This document shows positions 6,301 through 9,266 of a stretch of DNA of 9,266 nt, one piece after another. Each line of letters starts with the position of its first letter. Positions within the stretch are counted from its first letter, which is position 1. Below the pieces are notes generated by a model, which did not search any database, was not told the origin of the DNA, and worked only from the letters and a program-made list of their open reading frames with translations. Source of the stretch: an uncultured Planctomycetaceae bacterium (GTDB taxonomy: Bacteria > Planctomycetota > Planctomycetia > Pirellulales > Pirellulaceae); the NCBI GenBank assembly GCA_903927685.1, contig CAIYOB010001453.1:1-9266 (forward strand), given 5' to 3'. Both the position numbers and the translations under genes were made by a program.

Positions 6301-9266
6301 AAGATGCTGACCATGAACGGCCAGTTAGGCGAGCTGGTGGAGGCGTCCGGAACGTTGACGGTCTCGGCGGCGTCGTTTGCCGAGATCAGCGGCAGTTGGG
6401 CGTTGACTCGCACCGACAAGGACGGCCAGTCCCGCTTGACTGCGGGCGTCACGAATGCGACGGCGTTCGTCGGCACCGACCACGGCGGCGCGAATGAAAT
6501 GGGCGTGGAGTTGACGGGCGGAACGCTGGGACTGGTTGTGGACGAGAGAGCCTCCGGACAGCCAGCCAAGTACGCCCTGGCGGGCAGCGGGGCAGCGGCG
6601 CTGGTGGGCATCGACGGCCTGACCCTCAGCGGCACGTTGGCCGTGCAGATCAACCAACTGGGGGCCGCGGTCGATGAAACGGTGACCACCCCCGGCGGCG
6701 ATGTAGCGATCAGCTTCGCGGACGGGACGGACGTGACGCAAGTGGCGGGGACCGCCGTGCTGGCCATCGCCGGCTTCGTGGATGTGTCGGGCAGTTTTGC
6801 GGTGACCAAAGCCGTCAACGACGGCGGGACGCCGGCCGAACCGGCGGACGACGTGACGTACCTGTCGGTGACGGCGAGCGATGTCGCGGCGTTCCTGGGC
6901 ACCGGCGAGGACGCGGATCGACTGGGCGTCGAGTTGACTGGCGGCCAGTTGGACATGGTGATGCAAACGGTAGGCGAGGACCCGCAGTATGCGCTGGCGG
7001 CCAGGGGGGGCGTAGCGCTGCTGGGGCTGAGCGAACTGAGCCTCTCGGGCGACTTCTTCGCGCAGACGAGCAGCTTTACGGTCGACAAGACGCTGGACTT
7101 TGGCGAGGCGGACCAGGCCGACGACATCACGGTCGCGGCGGGCGTAACGCGGTTCGGCGGGGACGGCGTGACGCTGAGCATCGGGGACCTGCTGGAGGTG
7201 TCGGGGGACGCCAGCGTGACTCAAACCACGGCCGGCGGCAGCACCAAGACGCTGTTTGGCCTCTCTGGACTGAGTGCTTTCCTGGGCGTCGATGGAACGG
7301 GCCTGGAGTTGATCGACGGCCAGTTGGGGGTGGTCCTGCAGCCGACAGCCGTTGGGACGGGATATGCCGTGCAAGGGGGCGGCACGGTCCGGACCTCCGG
7401 ACTGGACGCCGTCACGCTCAGCGGCACCGTTTCCATACGCGTCAACAAGACGGGCGCGGCGGTCGACGAGCACATCCAGGCGGGCGCCGAGCAAGTCGCG
7501 GTGTTCTTCGCGGATGGGGCCGAAGTCAGCGAGATCGTCCCGGGCGACCTTGATGTGGGCCTGGAAGGCTTCCTGGGTGAACTGCTGGACGATCTGGGCG
7601 GCACGTTGGTCGATCTCCAGGCGGAGATCGGCGTCGAAGTGGACGAGGACGGCAATCGGATCGTCAACAGCGTCGTCGGTGAACTGCTGCCGGGCATCAA
7701 CTCGTCGCTGGACGAACTCCTGGGGATCACCCGCCTGCTGGACGTCGGCACGTACACGCAGCACTACTTGCACCCGGCGCTGCATCCCGGGGAGACACTG
7801 CCCCCGGAGGACGCGATCCCGGCAGGCGTGTACGGCCCGGCCGGTCCGACCGTGCGCGGTTTGCTGGCGTACCTGGACGAGAATTGGCGTCCGACACTGT
7901 TGGGCAGCGTGCCCACGGGGTTGGTCATGGCGTTGACGGACACCGGCTTTGAACTGGAGTTTCGCAAGACGCTGGCGTACGGGATGCAGTTCGAGCTGGA
8001 CTTCGGCGAGTCCTTTGACGATCTGGGCCTGAAGTTCGACACGGCAGCCACGCTGGACGTCGGCATTCAGGCGGATGTTGATTTCGATCTGGTCGTCGAC
8101 TGGACGGGCAGCGGGGCATCGAGCTTCAACTTGAACAAGTTGGGATTGCAGGCCACCGCGGCGACGCACGACCTGCTGGTCGGCGGCGCGATCGGTCCGC
8201 TGGCGGTCAGCCTGGGGCATCCGGCCAAGGAGTTGGGGCAGGGCTCGCTGGCTTTGGGCGGCACGCTCTCCTACGTCAACAGCGAGTTTGGCTTCACGCC
8301 GGCCGGCAACGGCTTGAGCTTGGAGTTGCCCGTCTATGCATCGTTGGCGGGCGTCGATCTGGCCGCGGGAGCTACGCCGAAAGTCAGCGTTCAGGGCGCG
8401 CTGTTCGGCAGTGATTCCGGCTTCAGCGTCACCACGACGGATTTTGACAAGCTGCTGGATTTCAAGGGCTTGACTGCGGCCCAGGTGATCCAGATGTTCC
8501 CGGACTTCCGAGACTATCTGAAGAACGAGATCGAGGATTCCGCGTCCCTGCTCGGTCAGATTCCGTTTGTCGAAACGGCCCTGAACCAAGTGTTGGCGTT
8601 CGCCGACGTCTTTGACGAACAGGTCTACAGCAAGATCGACTTTGAGCGGGCTCGGGTGGACTTGCTCAGCGGCGTGGATGGGACGATTGCGGCGGGCCAG
8701 AAGACGTTTACGTCCGCCGGGGCCAGCTTTGCCGCAGACCTGGCGGGGCAGTACGTGTCCTTGCTGGACGGCGATGCGATCGTCAGCACCTACAAGATCG
8801 CCGCCGTGACCGATGCCCACACGTTGCAGCTGCTGACGGCGGCCAGTCAGGCCGTGACCAATCAGGCCTTTGTCGTGCACCGGAAGATCGAGAAGATCCA
8901 GACCTTGCAGGAACTGACCGCGGCCATTAACGCCGCCGGCGTGTTGCCGGCGGGGCTTTCTGTGACCTTCGATCCGGTCACGCAGATCTTCGCGTTTCCG
9001 CTGGCGTTTTCCGCGGCGTTGCCCTCGCTGACGACGGATCTGGACCTGGGGTTTGACTTTGGCGGCGTGGAGTTGAGCACGGCGGCCCAGGCGGCGCTGG
9101 CGGCCTCGATCAGCGGCGGGGTCAGTTTCTTTGTGGATCTGGACGGCCAGGTGAGTCAGGGGAGCGAGGGCGTTTTGACCGAGGGCTCGGCTCAATTCAC
9201 GTCGTCGACCTTTGTCTTTGCCGAGGGCCTGGTCGGATACGACCTGGTCGTCGCCGGCGACAATTA
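1..9266 (+). CDS. Giant beta-strand-rich repeat protein, internal fragment (both ends missing)
   Basis: The frame beginning at base 1 is open for 3,088 complete codons; the last two bases (TA) are an incomplete codon. Every repeat described below is in this frame, and repeat lengths are whole codons, which strongly supports real coding. The protein is rich in Gly, Ala, Val, Thr, Leu and Asp, poor in Lys, and has Cys only at residues 341 and 714, a composition typical of secreted repeat proteins. Order: type I repeats (residues 1-263), chimeric unit (264-417), type II repeats (418-1507), a unit split by a second repeat family (1508-2216), type I-like units (2217-2524), non-repeated region and terminal modules (2525-3088). 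No enzyme motif, RTX nonapeptide run, transmembrane segment or RGD was seen. Family knowledge suggests an extracellular or cell-surface role such as adhesion or matrix building, but this is inference. The GTG at base 1 is not convincing as a start because it falls at a Val that is internal in the next two repeats. Confidence 0.95.
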   Translation, partial: MNEWDGEVNVTVPTLDPDEAVQVAFDAATGAAMRASGTVDVSVNDFAYLTADVAVEKAGTVLTIGATDVTAFVGTGYQTVGELGVKVTGASFGLAIDLAAAKGPKYALQVTEGTAGIVGVPGLDLVGPLAVAVNEWDGEVNVTVPTLDPDEAVQVAFDAAAGAAMRASGTVDVSVSDFAYLTAEVAVEKAGTVLTIGGTDVTAFVGTGYKTAGELGVKVSGASFGLAIDLAAAGTKYALQVTEGTAGLVGVPGLDLVGPLAVAVNEWDGEINVTVPTLDPDEAVQVAFDAAAGAVMQASGTVDVNAEGFFSVHGAVAIEKSVRELILADASVVDVALLTICGSDLGGFVGLNGPAANPEAMGLSLTGANVAIAAAWPRSNPGGTDLRTWTAVRATAESAGLVGVPLALATASGIAVSLNQAGGTLDGLAAETVADFSAASLTVDAGGGQTLTLDFQDALLQATANLQLGVSEFFHVSGNVALAKASVLVPLSDGTTVQADLLTIGGSGLTAFAGLNGGTEDATGLTLDEARFALALASDELDGTRKWVTLAATAGSASLAGVPGVGLTGTGLSVLVNQPDANGVVANWASSPLDVDVGGGQSVTLNVPGSAGELLQASGNVVLEVQGFFRVQGGFAIDKSTAHVRLADSSEVDAAMLTLGGAGVSAFVGLNGDTADAMGLTLSDTDFALSLLTDAADGTRKWTALTATAGGASCRGLPGVAVEAGAVTVEVNRAAADDSVVDFAGQPLTVATGPASSLTLEMDGQLGQLLRASGELTMEVEDFFRVTGGFAIQRSAGSVTLADAAGTQLSVDLLTIGAAGAAAFAGLHGGTAEQVGLTLTDVEFGLVLAASQADGSRNWTALTARAGGATFAGLPEVTIAAEDVSVAINRPDAGGVVVDFAAQPLAVPTGPGASRELDFSGADGALLEAAGELSLTVGGFFQASGEFAIRRATDQLTVAGGTAVNVDLLTIGAANVTAFAGLNGGTQDAIGLQLGDVGLALAVAASQADPSQTWTALSAEAGSVGFVGLPGVTLAADTVSVAINRPNGAGQVLDFQADPLAIPTGPASSTMLEFAAADGALLEARGNLAVDLFGFFQVAGGFAIRKSEANVTLAGGGVVAAELLTLGGAGVSAFAGVNGGTPDQRGLTLGDVDFALAWATDTADPTRQWTALDATAGEAALAGLPGVTLAAKALSVSINRPGGDGSLVDFAAAPLSVKTGPTSSRSLDLSGADGELLEAAGTLTLDVLGFFRSTGSYAIRRSEGQVTLSDGGQREVDLLTIGAADATAFAGQGGGTADAVGLTLAGVNFALALATDQAQPSTVYTTLQATADTVSFDGLPDVRVSADRISVTINRPDAAGLVVDYAGQPLTVRTGPASTHELNVAGTLGSLLEAAGTLDVRVADFFQVSGSLALRQSLGSVVLSDAAAVDAELLTLGGANLAAFAGLNGGTADRVGLSLGSVDFALALITDRADPSRHWTSLQATAGLAALVGTDSLTVAGTDLAVAINVGIQANHPGVPAASVHTAYRLLVSPNTFGTVTLGYQGQAAVAAAAASDSDAAVAAKVQAALAGLPGIGAGNVIVSGTRSGGYEITFVGALAGANVAGLTVETAATQAGVVTVTRLSAARAGVNEVQTVTLDMPRQDPPAVPTAVTELVPGATGLGQVQAIRIATASVGASGYYRVSYGGQSQTIRFAQNDISNNARRLQEALASLTGDANVTVKFDPKSQILAQRYVIRFSGTPGVIAAEPTTLPGATLTVELVRAGSGGANERQHVALTAGTASGTFSLSLPYDGRLYTTAALAFDASAETIAAALNAALSPIGGTVAVGRSLDSGVTNLEVTFGGSLAGKNLDLLQIQTQPIAPAAGGTFTLTYAGSTTAPIALATTTAAQAAAIQATLEALDGIGAGNVSVAYDSSSTAQTARYLVTFQGTLAAQDAVALGADGGNLLYATVAVRTSTPGASATGESQRVVIAADGDSGTLTLSWNYDGHTYRSTAIPFSATAAEVQTAFNSALSSLTGATATVTYWNGSELHIAFGGVLAGVQLPLLTGTAQAAITPAGLTQTAEGYSRAAVPATTETLVVDFAAQPLEVPTGADSTKMLTMNGQLGELVEASGTLTVSAASFAEISGSWALTRTDKDGQSRLTAGVTNATAFVGTDHGGANEMGVELTGGTLGLVVDERASGQPAKYALAGSGAAALVGIDGLTLSGTLAVQINQLGAAVDETVTTPGGDVAISFADGTDVTQVAGTAVLAIAGFVDVSGSFAVTKAVNDGGTPAEPADDVTYLSVTASDVAAFLGTGEDADRLGVELTGGQLDMVMQTVGEDPQYALAARGGVALLGLSELSLSGDFFAQTSSFTVDKTLDFGEADQADDITVAAGVTRFGGDGVTLSIGDLLEVSGDASVTQTTAGGSTKTLFGLSGLSAFLGVDGTGLELIDGQLGVVLQPTAVGTGYAVQGGGTVRTSGLDAVTLSGTVSIRVNKTGAAVDEHIQAGAEQVAVFFADGAEVSEIVPGDLDVGLEGFLGELLDDLGGTLVDLQAEIGVEVDEDGNRIVNSVVGELLPGINSSLDELLGITRLLDVGTYTQHYLHPALHPGETLPPEDAIPAGVYGPAGPTVRGLLAYLDENWRPTLLGSVPTGLVMALTDTGFELEFRKTLAYGMQFELDFGESFDDLGLKFDTAATLDVGIQADVDFDLVVDWTGSGASSFNLNKLGLQATAATHDLLVGGAIGPLAVSLGHPAKELGQGSLALGGTLSYVNSEFGFTPAGNGLSLELPVYASLAGVDLAAGATPKVSVQGALFGSDSGFSVTTTDFDKLLDFKGLTAAQVIQMFPDFRDYLKNEIEDSASLLGQIPFVETALNQVLAFADVFDEQVYSKIDFERARVDLLSGVDGTIAAGQKTFTSAGASFAADLAGQYVSLLDGDAIVSTYKIAAVTDAHTLQLLTAASQAVTNQAFVVHRKIEKIQTLQELTAAINAAGVLPAGLSVTFDPVTQIFAFPLAFSAALPSLTTDLDLGFDFGGVELSTAAQAALAASISGGVSFFVDLDGQVSQGSEGVLTEGSAQFTSSTFVFAEGLVGYDLVVAGDN
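397..789 (+). repeat. Type I repeat, copy 2 (131 aa)
   Basis: This is a direct tandem copy of the preceding unit. Most base differences are synonymous or conservative. The length differs by one codon, where copy 1 reads DLAAAKGPKYAL and copy 2 reads DLAAAGTKYAL. High DNA identity together with a whole-codon indel points to recent duplication or gene conversion within a translated gene. Confidence 0.92.
790..1251 (+). repeat. Chimeric repeat: type I head, type II tail (154 aa)
   Basis: The first about 41 codons (790-912) follow type I copy 2 closely, ending in ASGTVDV. From about 913 the sequence switches to type II features: the GFF motif at 922-930, the AIEKS strand, an added segment before LLTI (1009-1020), then GLNG, RTWTAV and VSLNQ. 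The unit therefore has type II length with a type I beginning. Residue 341 is Cys (TGC at 1021-1023) where most type II units have Gly after LTI or LTL. Confidence 0.85.
1252..4521 (+). repeat. Type II repeat array, seven units of about 155 aa
   Basis: The units are 1252-1725 (158 codons), 1726-2190 (155), 2191-2661 (157), 2662-3126 (155), 3127-3591 (155), 3592-4056 (155) and 4057-4521 (155). The order of motifs in each is INRP-like linker, VVDFAxQPLxVxTGP, LLEAxGxL, GFFxVxGxFAIRxS, VTLADG, VDLLTIGG, AFAGLNGGTAD, GLTLxDVxFALAL, a conserved Trp in RxWTAL, ATAG, and GLPGVTLAA. The FF motifs lie at 1417, 1882, 2347, 2818, 3283, 3748 and 4213, giving spacings of 465, 465, 471, 465, 465 and 465 bp. 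Sequence divergence between units is much greater than between the type I copies, although length is nearly fixed. The alternating hydrophobic pattern suggests mostly beta structure. I recall near-identical motif strings from giant planctomycete proteins, but know of no established function. Confidence 0.93.
4522..6648 (+). repeat. Hybrid repeat unit split by an inserted module array
   Basis: The unit opens at 4522 with the usual Ile-Asn step that starts the linker, but instead of INRP followed by VVDFA it runs into unrelated sequence from about 4531. The expected VVDFAAQPLEVPTG motif resumes at 6250, and the rest of the unit then follows (ASGTL, ATAFVG, GVELTGG, YALAG, LVGIDG, LAVQINQ). After the insert the head is type II-like, while the body is type I-like, lacking the VTLADG segment and the WTAL Trp. 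Without the insert the unit would be about 140 residues. Confidence 0.82.
4531..6243 (+). repeat. Inserted array of about five smaller beta modules (GTFTLTY...IGAGNV type)
   Basis: This stretch holds about five related modules, at roughly 4579-4893, 4894-5310, 5311-5589, 5590-5886 and 5887-6243. A typical module has GTFTLTY or a variant, a short loop, an Ala-rich probable helix (like AAxVQAALEAL), IGAGNV or an equivalent, then a strand such as VTFxGxLAG and a closing Leu-rich strand. The second module is the most diverged and keeps mainly YYRVSYGG, the helix (RRLQEALASL) and VIRFSG. I recall this module type as frequent in planctomycete giant proteins and other large secreted proteins. Its function is unknown to me, and boundaries are accurate to perhaps 10 codons. 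Confidence 0.8.
6649..7065 (+). repeat. Type I-like repeat (139 aa)
   Basis: The unit reads INQLGAAVDET, then FADGTDVTQVAG, GFVDVSGSFAVTK, an acidic loop (TPAEPADD at about 6829-6852), ASDVAAFLGTG, LGVELTGGQL, QYALAARGG and LGLSELSLSG. It has the type I order and lacks the type II LLTIG and WTAL blocks. It is clearly related to copies 1 and 2 at the left edge but strongly diverged. The motifs SGSFAVTK and VAAFLG are the ones I most associate with giant surface proteins of this style. Confidence 0.85.
7066..7440 (+). repeat. Shortened, diverged type I-like repeat (125 aa)
   Basis: This is the most eroded full unit. It retains VDKTLDFGEADQADD, LEVSGDASVTQT, LSAFLGVDGTGLEL, GQLGVVLQ, GYAVQGGG, and a closing LSGTVSIRVN strand. 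The opening (V/I)-N step is replaced by TSS (7066-7074). It sits at the end of the repeat region, where terminal units of tandem arrays are often the most divergent. Confidence 0.75.
7441..7572 (+). repeat. Partial terminal repeat (N-terminal third only)
   Basis: VNKTGAAVDEHIQAG followed by VFFADGAEVSEIVPG and LEGF aligns with the start of the unit at 6649 (INQLGAAVDET...FADGTDVTQVAG...AGF). After about 44 residues the similarity stops and non-repeated sequence begins. It acts as a transition out of the repeat array. Confidence 0.75.
7573..8640 (+). other. Non-repeated region of the giant protein: helical linker, then beta-rich domain
   Basis: Residues 2525-2582 are rich in Leu, Asp and Glu with heptad-like hydrophobic spacing (LGELLDDLGGTLVDLQAEIG; GELLPGINSSLDELLG), suggesting amphipathic helices. 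Next come a Pro/His-containing stretch (TYTQHYLHPALHPGE) and a probable helix (LLAYLDENW). From about 7900 to 8440 the pattern is alternating and aromatic or acidic (FELEFRKTLAY, FDLVVDW, LGGTLSYVNSEFGFTP), consistent with beta structure. A second helical stretch covers about 8470-8640 (AQVIQMFPDFRDYLKNEI, ETALNQVLAFADVFDEQVY). I recall similar non-repeated blocks next to these repeats in other giant proteins, but I cannot name a family or function. Confidence 0.7.
8641..9168 (+). other. FTSAGASF-type module plus TLQEL helix and beta segment
   Basis: KTFTSAGASFAADLAGQYVS (8701-8760), then STYKIAAVTDAHTLQL (8785-8832), has the look of a small beta domain seen repeatedly in large bacterial surface proteins. 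It is followed by a helix TLQELTAAINAAG (8902-8940), a short strand SVTFDPVTQIFAF, and a LDLGFDFGGVELST segment (9043-9081) ending in SFFVDLDG. The module order recurs in giant planctomycete proteins as I remember them. Function unknown. Confidence 0.6.
9169..9266 (+). repeat. Start of a second FTSAGASF-type module, cut by window edge
   Basis: VLTEGSAQFTSSTFVFAEGL (9169-9228) and then VGYDLVVAGDN line up with TIAAGQKTFTSAGASFAADL and AGQYVSLLDGD at 8686-8775: a short strand, a Ser/Thr-rich turn, an Ala-x-Leu step and a second strand. The spacing between the two motifs is about 480 bp. The window ends on an incomplete TA codon, which could be Tyr or a stop. Continuation as Tyr seems more likely because the module would otherwise be cut in the middle. 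Confidence 0.5.

Noticed and set aside
7636..7662. DEDGNR as a calcium-binding loop or dockerin
   Set aside because: Only a short acidic turn is present; the remaining spaced Asp residues and the duplicated helix of a dockerin or EF-hand are not seen.
6325..9195. A 956-codon open frame on the minus strand
   Set aside because: It is exactly codon-aligned with the real + strand frame, so its stops can only be sense TTA, CTA or TCA codons, which are rare here; it ends at a sense TTA Leu codon (6325-6327). Its Arg/Gln/His-rich translation shows no domain pattern, while the + strand carries clear repeats.
1..9266. CRISPR array, insertion sequence or prophage as the source of the repetition
   Set aside because: The repeats are 375-474 bp protein domains in one frame. 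There are no short direct repeats with unique spacers, no terminal inverted repeats and no transposase or phage gene.

Overview
The whole window is the interior of one giant protein-coding gene on the + strand. The frame that starts at base 1 has no stop codon through the last complete codon (9262-9264): 3,088 codons, about two-thirds GC by eye, with codons ending mostly in G or C. Both ends of the gene lie outside the window. I see no second gene, RNA gene, intergenic gap, promoter, terminator, CRISPR array or insertion sequence. Other open frames on either strand look like shadows of this high-GC coding frame.

The product is a very large, beta-strand-rich repeat protein. It is rich in Gly, Ala, Val, Thr and Asp and has only two Cys. 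It resembles the giant, presumably secreted or surface-exposed repeat proteins of Planctomycetota and some other environmental bacteria (often named 'beta strand repeat-containing' or 'LEPR-XLL domain-containing' proteins; giant genes of this general style are also known in Chlorobium). A high-GC planctomycete-like bacterium is my best guess from memory of these families, without a database check. The N-terminal sorting signal and any C-terminal secretion signal are not in view.

Layout: (1) 1-789, two nearly identical short 'type I' repeats of 132 and 131 residues. (2) 790-1251, a chimeric repeat with a type I head and type II tail. (3) 1252-4521, seven longer 'type II' repeats, five of them exactly 465 bp (155 codons). 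(4) 4522-6648, one more repeat unit split at its linker by about 1.7 kb of a different, smaller module, about five copies of a 'GTFTLTY...IGAGNV...VTFxGxLAG' repeat. (5) 6649-7572, two and a fraction further type I-like units. (6) 7573-8640, a non-repeated region starting with a Leu/acidic-rich, probably helical stretch and continuing into beta-rich sequence. (7) 8641-9266, a module with an 'FTSAGASF' motif, followed at the right edge by the start of what looks like a second copy.

The window shows how a giant repeat protein is built and changed: old length-locked repeats, a recent tandem duplication, two repeat-type switches, and a module array placed at a repeat boundary. I do not see a multi-gene system here.
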